Shown piece after piece: positions 45,352 through 53,876 of a DNA stretch of 64,000 bases. Every line of letters begins with the position of its first letter. Within the stretch, counting starts at the first letter, position 1. The stretch spans positions 1,364,001 through 1,428,000 of the forward strand of contig NZ_CP013372.1 in NCBI RefSeq assembly GCF_001522585.2, given 5' to 3'. The notes under the pieces are model-generated. The model made no database searches. It worked only from the letters and a program-made list of their open reading frames with translations, and was not told the DNA's origin. The DNA comes from Burkholderia sp. NRF60-BP8 (lineage in GTDB: Bacteria > Pseudomonadota > Gammaproteobacteria > Burkholderiales > Burkholderiaceae). Both the position numbers and the translations under genes were made by a program.

Positions 45352-46233
45352 ATGCAGCCAGCCGGATTGGTGACACTGACGATGCGAGAGCTTGATCGAC
45401 TCAAGGTAATCCAGGCCGTGGTGGACACGGGCTTGAAGCCTGGGCGTGCGGCTGAACGGCTGGGCCTGAGCGTGCGCCAGGTGGAACGGCTGATCATCCG
45501 ATATCGAGAGCAAGGAGCCAGCGGCGTAGCTTCGGGCCGTCGCGGCCGGCCGGGCAACCGCAAGCTCGACGACGGGCTGGCGTTACGTGCCCTGACCGTT
45601 ATTCGCGAGCGCTACGCTGATTTCGGGCCGACGCTGGCGTGCGAGAAGCTCTGGGAGTGCCACGGCATTCGGCTGGCCAAGGAGACGGTCAGGAAGCTGA
45701 TGACGGACGCTGGGCTTTGGATTCCGCGTCGACAGCGGCCGCCGAAGGTGTATCAGCCACGAGCCCGACGCGCGTGCCTGGGCGAACTGATCCAGATCGA
45801 CGGCAGCGATCATCGGTGGTTCGAGGAACGGGCGCCGGCCTGCACGCTGCTGGTGTATGTGGACGACGCGACGAGCCGGTTGATGATGCTGCATTTCACG
45901 CAGACGGAGTCGACGTTCAGCTACTTCGAGGCAACACGGGCATACATCGAACGGCACGGCAAACCTGGGGCGTTCAAGAAGAAGCAACGCGAGATCACGC
46001 AGGCCGACGTCGAGCATGTGATCGTGGATCTGGCGCAACGTCGGCAAACCGCAGCGCCGCCAAACAAACCTGGCCGTCGGTCTGCCAAAGCTGGTGAACC
46101 AAACGTGGGCGCCCTGCCCGTTCAGGCGCCGTGCCTCGCCGGCATTCGGTTGCGGCTTGCGCAGCGCGATCAGGCCTTGCGCGCAACAACACCCACCGGC
46201 GAAGCGGGCGCGCGTTTCGGTGCGGTCTTGTAG
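45352..46233 (+). pseudogene. ISNCY/IS1202-type transposase with large internal deletion
   Basis: The N-terminal half is an intact transposase start: MTMRELDRLKVIQAVVDTGL, helix-turn-helix (AERLGLSVRQVERLI), then DDE core with the first two aspartates (IQIDGSDHRWFE; YVDDATSRLMMLHF). After ERHGKPGAF, where the family normally continues with a DDE glutamate region, the frame jumps to KKKQREITQADVEHVIVDLAQRR, which looks like the native C-terminus. About 250 residues, including the catalytic glutamate, are thus missing. The last 40 residues read antisense through the end of the FNT gene. The element is transposition-dead. Confidence 0.85.
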
Positions 46234-47012
46234 TGCGTGCTGTACAGCGCCGCGCCGACGAACACCAGCCCGCCGACCAAGTTGCCGAGTACCGTCGGGA
46301 TCTCGTTCCACAGCAGATAGTCGACGATCGTGAAGTGGGCGCCGAGCATCAGGCCGGACGGGAACAGGAACATGTTCACGACCGAGTGCTCGAAGCCCAT
46401 GTAGAAGAACACGAGGATCGGCATCCACATCGCGATCACCTTGCCGGGTACGGACGTCGACATCATCGCCGCGACCACGCCGGTCGACACCATCCAGTTG
46501 CACATCACGCCGCGCACGAACAGCGTGAGCATGCCGGCGGCGCCGTGCGCCGCATAACCGAGCGTGCGTGCTTCGCCGATACCGCCGATCTTCTGTCCGA
46601 TTGCGTTCGGCGCTTCCGAAAAGCCGAATGTGAAGATGATCGCCATGAACAGCGCGACCGTCAGCGCGCCCGCGAAATTGCCGAAGAACACCAGCGTCCA
46701 GTTGCGGAACACGCCTCCCCAGGTCGCGCCGGGCCGGCGATCGATCACCGCGAGCGGCGCGAGCGTGAAGACGCCCGTGAGCAGATCGAAGCCGAGCAGG
46801 TACAGCATGCAGAATCCGACCGGAAACAGCAGCGAACCGGCCAGTGCGTTGCCGGTGTTGATCGTGATGCTGACTGCGAAGGCGGCTGCGAGCGCGAGGA
46901 TCGCGCCAGCCATGTACGCGCGAATCAGCGTATCGCGGGTCGACATCGACAGCTTCGATTCACCGGCGTCGACCATCCTGGTGACGAATTCGTTGGGCGT
47001 GAGGTAGGCCAT
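46170..47012 (-). CDS. Formate/nitrite transporter family channel (FocA/NirC type)
   Basis: 280 residues; six hydrophobic helices. FNT signatures: FPVGFCMLYLLGFDLLTGVF, GGVFRNWTLVFFGNFAG and the helix-5 histidine in YMGFEHSVVNMFLFPSG (equivalent to His209 of FocA). Pentameric channel moving formate, nitrite or related anions across the inner membrane. An intrinsic terminator in its leader (47037-47082), and the NIT-ANTAR gene upstream on the same strand, indicate control by transcription antitermination in response to nitrate or nitrite. The 3' end overlaps the IS remnant on the other strand. Confidence 0.93.
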   Translation of the reverse strand: MAYLTPNEFVTRMVDAGESKLSMSTRDTLIRAYMAGAILALAAAFAVSITINTGNALAGSLLFPVGFCMLYLLGFDLLTGVFTLAPLAVIDRRPGATWGGVFRNWTLVFFGNFAGALTVALFMAIIFTFGFSEAPNAIGQKIGGIGEARTLGYAAHGAAGMLTLFVRGVMCNWMVSTGVVAAMMSTSVPGKVIAMWMPILVFFYMGFEHSVVNMFLFPSGLMLGAHFTIVDYLLWNEIPTVLGNLVGGLVFVGAALYSTHYKTAPKRAPASPVGVVARKA

Positions 47013-47036
47013 GGTGTGCGCTCGTAAAGTTGGACG

Positions 47037-47082
47037 AAAAAAAACGCGCCAGGCACTCGCTCGACATGCGAGTGCCTGGCGC
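47037..47082 (-). terminator. Leader terminator (attenuator) of the FNT gene
   Basis: On the - strand GCGCCAGGCACTCGC and GCGAGTGCCTGGCGC form a perfect 15-bp stem with a 7-nt loop, followed by CG and eight T residues at 47044-47037. The T-run ends 24 nt before the FNT start codon, so full-strength termination would prevent expression unless antitermination occurs. Confidence 0.9.
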
Positions 47083-47338
47083 GGACGCTGTTATCCACGT
47101 AATCGGCCGCCACGGTTGGACATGGCGCGATCGTCAGGCCGCCATTAGCCCGACGACCGAAATGTTCGCAATTTCCATACCAGTGACGGAGATATCTCGA
47201 TGCAGGCTGGCCGAACGCGAAATGCCCGCGGGAGCATGCCGCAGCCGAACGCAGTGAATCGCACTCGCGCGGTGCAAACTGCACTTCGTGCATGCGCTTC
47301 GGGCGCCGCCGCGGTGCGTGAAGCGCGGTGCATTCCTG
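47083..47338 (-). promoter_or_regulatory. FNT leader region, possible ANTAR-binding hairpins
   Basis: The region between the antiterminator gene and the attenuator on the - strand. It contains an ATGGCG-N12-CGCCAT hairpin (about 47113-47136) upstream of the terminator. ANTAR proteins bind paired hexaloop hairpins overlapping the terminator; I can point to hairpins but could not confirm the two-hexaloop pattern by eye. Confidence 0.35.
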
Positions 47339-48694
47339 TCAGGTCGTGCCGTCGTCGTGCGGTGTCCGCGACGCGCTTCGCTGCGTACGGCGTCGCGCGG
47401 AAGGCTGCGCGTGCTCGTCGATGAATCGCTCGGGCGACGTCAGCGCGTCTTCCGCGATATCGGCAAGCGGCCGATTGCCGTCCATTGACGCTTTCTGCAG
47501 CATCCGATACGCTTCGTCCTCCCGCAGGCTGAAGCGCGTCATCAGCGTATTTTTCGCACGCTGCACCAGCTTTCGTTCGTAGAGCGCACGACGTGCCGCG
47601 TCGAGCTCGACCTCCGCGCCGGCCAATCGCGCCGATTGCGACTCCAGCAGGGATTTCAGGCTGGCGAGCGTCCACTGGTCGGAGCCGGAGAGGCGTCCCG
47701 GCAGTTCGTGAACCGCCGCGCGCGCCGACAACGGATCGCCGGCGAAGAACTGGGCGAGCGCCTGGATATGCGGGGGCGGATTGTTTCGCAAATGCGCCAT
47801 CAGGCGCTCGGAGTCGCGCAGCGTTCGGTGCGCGTCGTCGATTCGCGCGTTGCACGTTTCCTGCACCTGCAGCGTCAGCGCAATCTGAAGGTGCCAGAGA
47901 TCGTCGATGCGGGCGCTCGCGGCGTCGAACCATGCTTCACTCAGGGCGGTATCGAGCGCATCGCCGGCGTGCGCCGTGCACAGTACGCGGCGCAGCTTCT
48001 CGAGCGCCGCCATGTGCGGCTCCGTCATGCGGTTTTCCCACCATGCGTTTTGCGCCGCGCTTGCGAAGCTCGCGAAGACTTCGAGACTGCGCTCCTGAGC
48101 GGCGATCAGATACAGCAGGCGCTGCTGCTGGTCCGCCGAAAACGTGCCCGCCGCGAACATGTGCGCGCCGACGGCGCGTTCCTGTCCCGCCTCCTCCTTG
48201 CCCTCGACGACATGGACGAGAGCAATCAGCGTGCGCGACACCGACGGATCCGCCGCGCTGTCGGCAAACTGGAAAATCAGCTCCACCAGGCCGCCGATCA
48301 CGGTACTGAACGCCTGGACGGAATCCGGCGCCGACAGCGCAAGATGGTCGACCTGTTCGCGCAGCACATCCAGCGATTCCAGGTCGAGCAGCACCCAGGC
48401 GATCAGCGACAGCAGGCGCGACGTCGAGCCGCGTGCGGGCGTCAGCTCCAGATCCAGGCGCGCGCGCAACTGCGCGACGAGCGGCGCCGATTCGCCGCGC
48501 GAAGCCGCGCGTTCGGCGACAAAGCGCTTGCCGCTCGACGCCAAATAGATGCTGGTGGCGCCGCGCTCGCGCTGCAGCGCATGGATCAGGCGGCCGAGCA
48601 GGTCGACCAATTCGATTTGCTCGGCCAAGTGGCGCAGGGACGCGATTTCCTGATGCTTGGCGAGCAGTGCGAATTGCAAGGCGGTGGCGGGCAT
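47339..48694 (-). CDS. NIT-ANTAR nitrate/nitrite-responsive transcription antiterminator (NasR-like)
   Basis: 451 residues from ATG 48694. About residues 20-270 are a NIT sensor domain (LIHALQRERGATSIYLASSGKRF, later VLLDLESLDVLREQVD and FSTVIGGLVELIFQFADSA), a helical nitrate/nitrite sensor. A linker precedes a C-terminal ANTAR RNA-binding domain (about 375-430: ALYERKLVQRAKNTLMTRFSLREDEAYRMLQKASMD). This is the architecture of Klebsiella NasR, which binds leader RNA of nitrate-assimilation genes and prevents termination when nitrate is present. The next gene, an FNT channel, has a matching leader terminator. Confidence 0.93.
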   Translation of the reverse strand: MPATALQFALLAKHQEIASLRHLAEQIELVDLLGRLIHALQRERGATSIYLASSGKRFVAERAASRGESAPLVAQLRARLDLELTPARGSTSRLLSLIAWVLLDLESLDVLREQVDHLALSAPDSVQAFSTVIGGLVELIFQFADSAADPSVSRTLIALVHVVEGKEEAGQERAVGAHMFAAGTFSADQQQRLLYLIAAQERSLEVFASFASAAQNAWWENRMTEPHMAALEKLRRVLCTAHAGDALDTALSEAWFDAASARIDDLWHLQIALTLQVQETCNARIDDAHRTLRDSERLMAHLRNNPPPHIQALAQFFAGDPLSARAAVHELPGRLSGSDQWTLASLKSLLESQSARLAGAEVELDAARRALYERKLVQRAKNTLMTRFSLREDEAYRMLQKASMDGNRPLADIAEDALTSPERFIDEHAQPSARRRTQRSASRTPHDDGTT

Positions 48695-48770
48695 GGTGGA
48701 TACTGACCGTCGACAGGGACTCGGTGCAGTGTAGTGCAGACAATAATCGTTGTTTTGTGACGCCTTGCAC

Positions 48771-48821
48771 GTCAAGATTCGTGACGAAGGCGCGGTCCGC
48801 AACAAGGCGGTCTATCTGGCG
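48771..48821 (+). mobile_element. IS256-family transposase sliver
   Basis: Translates to VKIRDEGAVRNKAVYLA, the highly conserved IS256-family segment (normally V-K-I-R-D-E-G-x-V-x-N-K-A-V-Y-x-A-L-G). Homology stops abruptly after GCG at 48821. Only 17 codons survive, with no ends visible. Confidence 0.75.
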
Positions 48822-48859
48822 CCGCTCAAAAACGAGCTTTACTCGCTCCCGGATGGCAA

Positions 48860-48983
48860 TGCACGCTGCTGGTGGGCGTGGATGACGCCACGAGCCGCTT
48901 GAGGATGCTGCACTTCACGCAGACAGAGTCGACGTTCAGCTACTTCGAGGCAACGCGAGCGTACATCGAGCGTCGCGGCAAGC
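48860..48983 (+). mobile_element. Second ISNCY-type transposase fragment
   Basis: Translates to CTLLVGVDDATSRLRMLHFTQTESTFS... and YFEATRAYIERRGKP, matching the DDE region of the remnant at 45352-46233 almost residue for residue. It starts about 40 bp after the IS256 sliver and breaks off at GKP, close to the point where the first copy also has its deletion. Confidence 0.85.
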
Positions 48984-49044
48984 CGAAATCACACATCGCC
49001 GCAACGTATACGATCACCATCGGGTCGCCGTCCGGCCGGGGGCG

Positions 49045-49058
49045 TTGATCGACGTCAA
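49045..49058 (+). promoter_or_regulatory. FNR/ANR box upstream of beta-CASP hydrolase
   Basis: TTGATCGACGTCAA, immediately downstream of the IS fragment. The -10 at the class II distance is poor; a better -10-like GATACT lies at 49107-49112, which would put the box near -68 (class I-like). Confidence 0.55.
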
Positions 49059-49196
49059 ACCGGAGCCGCAACCGCTGACGGACGAACCTCGCCCGCCCGG
49101 GACACGGATACTGCAATCCCTGATTTCCATCAATCGCTTCGTACGCATCCGCGCTGTAATCGATTCACTGCTCCGTCCACTCCCGCGAGGCGATCC

Positions 49197-50600
49197 ATGA
49201 AACTGACTTTTCTTGGTGCGACCGAAACCGTGACCGGCTCGAAATACCTGATCGAGCACGGCAATACCCGCGTGCTGGTCGATTGCGGCCTGTTCCAGGG
49301 CACGAAGAACCTGCGGCTGCGCAACTGGAGCCCGTTGCCGGTTGCGCCCGACACGCTCGACGCGGTCGTGCTCACGCACGCGCATATCGACCATAGCGGC
49401 TATCTTCCGGTGCTGGCGCGCGAAGGCTTTCGCGGCCCGGTGTACTGCACGGCAGCCACGGCCGAACTCTGCGACATCATGCTGCGCGACAGCGCGCGGC
49501 TGCAGGAAGAGGAAGCCGACTTCGCGAATCGCCACGGCTACTCGAGGCATCATCCCGCGCAACCGCTCTACACGCTGGACGACGCGCAGCGCGCACTGCA
49601 CCTGCTGAAGCCCGTCGCGTTCGACGAGTGCACCGCGCTCGGCGGCGGGCTGGCGTTCCGCCTGCTGCCGGCCGGCCACATTCTCGGCGCCGCGAGCGTC
49701 GTGATGCACTGGGATCACAAGGTGCTCGCATTCTCGGGCGACCTCGGACGCTATCACGACCCGATCATGCAGCCGCCGCTGCCCCCGGCGCATGCCGATT
49801 ATCTCGTCGTCGAATCGACCTACGGCGACCGGCTGCATCCCGCATCGGACCCCGAGAACGAGCTGGCCACGCTGCTCGACAAGACGTTCGCGCGAGGCGG
49901 GGTCGTCGTGATGCCTTGCTTCACCGTCGGCCGCGCGCAGGAAATCCTGCATTACATCGCACGACTGAAGGCGTCCGGCCGCATGGCGCGCGTGCCGGTG
50001 TTCGTCGACAGCCCGATGGCGACCGACGTGACCGAAATCTATCGCCACCATATCCTCGAGCACCGGCTGACGCTTTCGGAAGCGAACGCGCTCGGCCACG
50101 CGGCGACGATGATCCGGTCGGTCGAGCAATCGAAGGCGATTGCAGAACACCACGGCCCGATGGTCATCATCGCCGGAAGCGGCATGGCGACGGGCGGGCG
50201 CGTACTCCATCACCTGAGCCGCTACGCGCCCGATGCGCGCAACACGATCGCCCTCGTCGGCTATCAGGCTGCCGGCACGCGCGGAGCGGCACTGGCCGCG
50301 CACGAGCCGACCGTCAAGATTCACGGCGAATACGTGCGCGTGCGCGCCCAGGTCGAGTCGATCGCCGCGTTGTCCGCCCATGCCGACTACGAGGAGATTC
50401 TCCAGTGGCTCGGCACGATGCGGCCCGCGCCCGTACGAACCTTCGTCACGCATGGCGAGCCGGCAGCGGCCGACGCATTGCGGCGGCGCATTTCGGAGCG
50501 ATTGCACTGGCCGTGCGAAGTACCGACTTACGCGCAGAGCGTCGATCTCGATGCGGTCGAATCGGGCGATGCGTGCGAGCCGGCTGCCCTTTCCTCCTGA
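49197..50600 (+). CDS. Metallo-beta-lactamase/beta-CASP RNA-metabolising hydrolase
   Basis: 467 residues. MBL motifs: HAHIDHSGYLP (motif 2), PAGHILGAAS, FSGDLGRYHDP (motif 4 aspartate); beta-CASP motifs: VVESTYGDR, PCFTVGRAQEIL, GSGMATGGRVLHHL and SAHADYEEIL, the last two corresponding to CASP motifs B/C. Same group as archaeal/bacterial CPSF-like ribonucleases (YsH1-type). Cytoplasmic, Zn-dependent endo/exonuclease acting on RNA. In Burkholderia such a gene is found among low-oxygen stress genes, and an FNR box lies upstream here. Confidence 0.93.
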   Translation: MKLTFLGATETVTGSKYLIEHGNTRVLVDCGLFQGTKNLRLRNWSPLPVAPDTLDAVVLTHAHIDHSGYLPVLAREGFRGPVYCTAATAELCDIMLRDSARLQEEEADFANRHGYSRHHPAQPLYTLDDAQRALHLLKPVAFDECTALGGGLAFRLLPAGHILGAASVVMHWDHKVLAFSGDLGRYHDPIMQPPLPPAHADYLVVESTYGDRLHPASDPENELATLLDKTFARGGVVVMPCFTVGRAQEILHYIARLKASGRMARVPVFVDSPMATDVTEIYRHHILEHRLTLSEANALGHAATMIRSVEQSKAIAEHHGPMVIIAGSGMATGGRVLHHLSRYAPDARNTIALVGYQAAGTRGAALAAHEPTVKIHGEYVRVRAQVESIAALSAHADYEEILQWLGTMRPAPVRTFVTHGEPAAADALRRRISERLHWPCEVPTYAQSVDLDAVESGDACEPAALSS

Positions 50601-50679
50601 CCACGGTACCGACGAGACACCGATCGGGCGCGGCGGGAATCGGAGGTTGCGCACCGGTCCCCGTCGCGCCACCGGCCCG

Positions 50680-51720
50680 TCAACGGACTTCGATGATGAC
50701 CTTCAATGCGTGGGTCTGCGCGGCGCGCCCGAACGTGTCGTACGCGCGCTCGACGTCGTCGAGCGAGAACCGGTGCGTGATCAGGCGCGTCGGGTCGATA
50801 CGCCCGGCGCGCACGGTCTTCAGCAGCATCGGCGTGCTGACCGTGTCGACGAGCCGCGTCGTGATCGAGATGTTGCGGTCCCACAGCTTCTCCAGGTGCA
50901 GGTCCGCCTTGACGCCATGTACGCCCACGTTCGCGACGACCCCGCCGGGCGCGACCAGCGACGTGCACATTTCGAACGTTGCCGGAATGCCGACCGCCTC
51001 GATCGCACAATCCACGCCGACGCCGTCGGTCAACTTCATCACTTGCGCCACCGGGTCGCCGGCACGGCCGTCGAAGCAGTCGGTCGCGCCGAAGTGCCGC
51101 GCGATCTCGAGCCGGTTGTCGTCCGGATCGATCATGATGACCTGCGCAGGCGAGTAGAACTGCGCGGTCAGCAATGCGGCCAGCCCGATCGGACCCGCGC
51201 CGACGATCGCGACCGAGCAGCCCGGCTGCACCTTGCCGTTCAACACCCCGCATTCGAATCCGGTCGGCAGGATATCGGACAGCATCACGAGCGCGTCCTC
51301 GTCCGCGCCCGCCGGAATCCGGTACAGGCTCGTCTGCGCGTGCGGGATGCGCACATACTCGGCCTGTGTGCCGTCGATCCGGTTGCCGAGGATCCAGCCG
51401 CCGGTCGTGCAGTGCGAATAGAGTCCGCGACGGCAGTATTCGCAGCGGCCGCACGACGAGATGCATGAAATGAGCACGTGATCGCCCGGTTTCAGCGATT
51501 CGACCGCGGCGCCCACTTGCTCGACGATGCCGACGCCCTCATGGCCGAGAATGCGGCCGGGTTCGCACGTCGGTACGTCGCCCTTGAGGATATGCAGATC
51601 GGTGCCGCAGATCGTCGTGCGCGTGACGCGGACGATCGCATCGGTGGGCGACTGCAGTTCCGGCTCGGGGCGTTCCTCGAGCGCCTTGCGCCCCGGCCCG
51701 TGGTACACGAGTGCTTTCAT
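50680..51720 (-). CDS. Zinc-dependent alcohol dehydrogenase
   Basis: 346 residues. Catalytic Zn ligands in CGTDLHI and GHEGVGIV; structural Zn cysteines C-GRC-EYC-RRGLYSHC; Rossmann motif VAIVGAGPIGLAALL. MDR-family enzyme, probably oxidising or reducing short-chain or secondary alcohols with NAD(H); in anaerobic contexts such enzymes regenerate NAD+. Its start codon overlaps by an ATGA the stop of the Pta remnant (51717-51908), showing the two were once coupled. Confidence 0.95.
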   Translation of the reverse strand: MKALVYHGPGRKALEERPEPELQSPTDAIVRVTRTTICGTDLHILKGDVPTCEPGRILGHEGVGIVEQVGAAVESLKPGDHVLISCISSCGRCEYCRRGLYSHCTTGGWILGNRIDGTQAEYVRIPHAQTSLYRIPAGADEDALVMLSDILPTGFECGVLNGKVQPGCSVAIVGAGPIGLAALLTAQFYSPAQVIMIDPDDNRLEIARHFGATDCFDGRAGDPVAQVMKLTDGVGVDCAIEAVGIPATFEMCTSLVAPGGVVANVGVHGVKADLHLEKLWDRNISITTRLVDTVSTPMLLKTVRAGRIDPTRLITHRFSLDDVERAYDTFGRAAQTHALKVIIEVR

Positions 51721-51908
51721 CGCCGTTCCTCCATCGAAAAAATTGCGGGTTCGTCGATCGACGCGGGTGCGTGCCGTTGCCGCGCCAGCAACGCGGCCAG
51801 CGCGCAGGATGCGACCCGGACGGCGACACCGTCGGCGCGGCGCGTCAGCACGATCGGCACGCGTGCGCCGACGACGATGCCCGCGCTGGCGGCGCCACCC
51901 AGGCTCAT
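51717..51908 (-). pseudogene. C-terminal remnant of phosphate acetyltransferase (pta)
   Basis: 63 codons encoding MSLGGAASAGIVVGARVPIV-L-T-R-R-A-D...ASCALAALLA, recognisable as the last 40 residues of phosphotransacetylase (normally GAAAGIVLGARVPIILTSRAD-S-x-x-x-R-x-A-S-CA-x-A), followed by a 20-residue tail. The roughly 270 upstream residues of the enzyme are absent. The start and reading frame are retained and coupled to the alcohol dehydrogenase, so a short peptide may still be made, but without activity. Confidence 0.75.
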
Positions 51909-52015
51909 CGGCCTTCCCCTTTCGATCGGGTCAATGGATCGACATCCGCCTCGTCACTTTGCGCGGCCTCGGCGTCGCGACCGCCTCACTGTGCGGGTAT
52001 CGCGCATCGTTGCCG

Positions 52016-52029
52016 TTGATCTGAGTCAA
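52016..52029 (+). promoter_or_regulatory. FNR/ANR box with -10 element for tandem universal stress gene
   Basis: TTGATCTGAGTCAA. Its centre (52022.5) is 28.5 bp before TAGACT at 52051-52056, the class II FNR geometry. Confidence 0.75.
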
Positions 52030-52096
52030 GCGCGTGGAAACCCTGCTTCGTAGACTGGATTGCACTGGCGGATCACCCGTCGATGGAGCGATTCCG

Positions 52097-52936
52097 ATGA
52101 GCTACAAAAGCATGGTCGTGCACCTCGATACGAGCGCTCGCGCACATTCGCGTCTCGAGTTCGCGTTGCATCTCGCCCGGCGCTTCGGCGCGCATCTCAC
52201 CGGGCTGTTCGCGGTCTACACACCCGAGCCGCATTCGTTCTACGTGATGGCCGGTTCCGCCGACTATTTCCGGGCGCATCGCGAAGCGCGCGACGAGCGG
52301 CGCGCGGCGCTGGAGCGTCTGTTTCATGCGGAAACCGCTCGTGCAAAAGTGCCGGCAACCTGGGTTCGCGCCGACGAGCGCGCGAATGTGGCCGTGCCGC
52401 GCGCCGCGCGACTCGCCGATCTGGTGATCGCGGGCCAAAGCGACCCGAACGATCCCGAAACCTATATCGACGATCAGTTTCCCGAGAACCTCGTGTTGTC
52501 CGCCGGCCGCCCGGTGCTGTTCTGGCCGTACACGGGAGAATTTCCGTCAGTCGGCGAGCGGGTTTTCGTCGCTTGGGACGGCAGTCGAGAAGCCGCTCGC
52601 GCCGCGCACGACGCACTTCCGTTCCTGGAGCATGCGAAGCGCACGACGGTGGTCGCCGTGGTCGACGGCGATTCGGAGTCCGCACCCACACGGATTCCGG
52701 CCGCCGATGCCGCGCTGATGCTGGCGCGCCACGCGCGCGACGTGAAGGTGCTCGACATCGCGACCGGCAGCGGCGCGTCGGTCGGCGACACGCTCCTGTC
52801 GCGCGCTTATGAAACGGGCTCCGACCTGCTCGTGATGGGCGCCTACGGCCATCCGCGCTGGCGCGAACTGATGATCGGCGGCGCCACGCGCACGGTGCTG
52901 GCGTCGATGACGCTGCCGGTGCTGATGTCGCACTGA
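52097..52936 (+). CDS. Tandem universal stress protein
   Basis: 279 residues from ATG 52097. Two Usp repeats: the first (about 1-145) starts MSYKSMVVHLDTSARAHSRL and lacks a clear ATP motif (in its place ADLVIAGQSDPNDPETYIDDQF); the second restarts VGERVFVAWDGSREAARAA and ends GAYGHPRWRELMIGGATRTVL, the G-x2-G-x9-G-(S/A)-type variant. It is a close relative of the gene at 53873 (same MSYK...VHLD...ARxAxR start and GGATR ending), the product of a local duplication. An FNR box and -10 element lie upstream. Confidence 0.94.
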   Translation: MSYKSMVVHLDTSARAHSRLEFALHLARRFGAHLTGLFAVYTPEPHSFYVMAGSADYFRAHREARDERRAALERLFHAETARAKVPATWVRADERANVAVPRAARLADLVIAGQSDPNDPETYIDDQFPENLVLSAGRPVLFWPYTGEFPSVGERVFVAWDGSREAARAAHDALPFLEHAKRTTVVAVVDGDSESAPTRIPAADAALMLARHARDVKVLDIATGSGASVGDTLLSRAYETGSDLLVMGAYGHPRWRELMIGGATRTVLASMTLPVLMSH

Positions 52937-52954
52937 TGCGGTCGATGCGTACGC

Positions 52955-53303
52955 GTGCGCCGCTCGCGTGCGAGGCGGCCGGCGACCCCGCTCGCGTGTG
53001 ATGCGCTGGCGCTGTATGTTCACCGGATCGTGCGAGACCGGCGCGTTGACCGCCCTGCCCGGCGGCCTCGACATGCGCGTCTTCATGGCCGACATCGGCG
53101 AGCAATCGGCGCCGTTGCGCGAGCGGATCTGCACATCGCTCGGCTGGCTCGGCATCGAGCTCGACGCGCGCGCGAATGCGCACAATGCACACGGCGTGTC
53201 GCGTGCGTCGAGCGCGGTCACGGTGGTCGTCGAGCCAAGCAACGACGCGTGGATCGCAGCGCGTGCCGCGATGCGCGTGCTACGCGGCAACCGGGACGCT
53301 TGA
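52955..53303 (+). pseudogene. C-terminal remnant of acetate kinase (ackA), frameshifted
   Basis: Pieces of acetate kinase are readable in different frames: LACDALALYVHRIV (one frame) then GALTALPGGLDMRVFMADIGEQSAPLR-E-R-I-C...LGWLGIELDARAN (another), equivalent to the conserved ALY-V-H-R-I ... LDxLVFTAGIGEHS...R segment; here TAGIGE reads MADIGE. Only the last third of the gene is left, with at least one frameshift near 53030. It is inactive. Confidence 0.8.
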
Positions 53304-53313
53304 TCCAGATCAG
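53300..53313 (+). promoter_or_regulatory. FNR/ANR box with -10 element for universal stress gene pair
   Basis: TTGATCCAGATCAG. Its centre (53306.5) is 28.5 bp before GATGAT at 53335-53340. It lies at the 3' edge of the ackA remnant, so the promoter of the next gene survived the loss of ackA. Confidence 0.75.
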
Positions 53314-53372
53314 CGCGCGCGGCCCCCACGCGCCGATGATGGTTTCGTCCACATCCGTTCAAGGGAAATGCC

Positions 53373-53876
53373 ATGTACTCGAACATTCTGGTTGCGCTCG
53401 ACGGCAGCGACACGTCGTCCCGTGCACTCGACGTCGCGCTGGATCTCGCGGCGGAAACGGGCGCGCGGCTGACCCCCGTCTACGTCGTCGATTTTCTGGT
53501 GCCGGCCTACGACATGTACGGATACGACCCGTCGATCCTGGTCGACTCGTTCCGTGAAGAAGGATTACGCGTGACCGAAGACGCCGCACGGCGCATGAGG
53601 GCGCGCGACATCGCCGGCACGCCGCGGATTTCCAACGTCGCGCCGGCAGGCGAGGACATCCCGCACCGGATCGTCGGTCTCGCGGGCGAGATCGACGCCG
53701 ATCTGATCGTGATGGGCACGCACGGCCGGCGCGGCTTTCAGCGCCTGTTCCTCGGCAGCGTGGCCGAACGCGTGCTGCGTCAGGCCAGGTGCCCGGTCTT
53801 GATGATTCCGGCGAGCGCCGCAGCGAAAGCGTCCGCCGAAGCCACGGCCGCATCCACCGAAAAGGAGCCGTCATGA
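53373..53876 (+). CDS. Universal stress protein (single domain)
   Basis: 167 residues starting MYSNILVALDGSDTSSRALDVALDLA with the ATP-binding pattern GTHGRRGFQRLFLGSVAERVL near residues 113-133. Overlaps the following tandem Usp gene by 4 bp (ATGA), so the two are translated together from one FNR-type promoter. C-terminal 20 residues are Ala/Glu-rich and probably disordered. Confidence 0.95.
   Translation: MYSNILVALDGSDTSSRALDVALDLAAETGARLTPVYVVDFLVPAYDMYGYDPSILVDSFREEGLRVTEDAARRMRARDIAGTPRISNVAPAGEDIPHRIVGLAGEIDADLIVMGTHGRRGFQRLFLGSVAERVLRQARCPVLMIPASAAAKASAEATAASTEKEPS

Noticed and set aside
51921..51934. Possible FNR box TTCGATCGGGTCAA upstream of the pta remnant
   Set aside because: Only one half-site (TTGAC on the - strand) matches; the other half has three mismatches.
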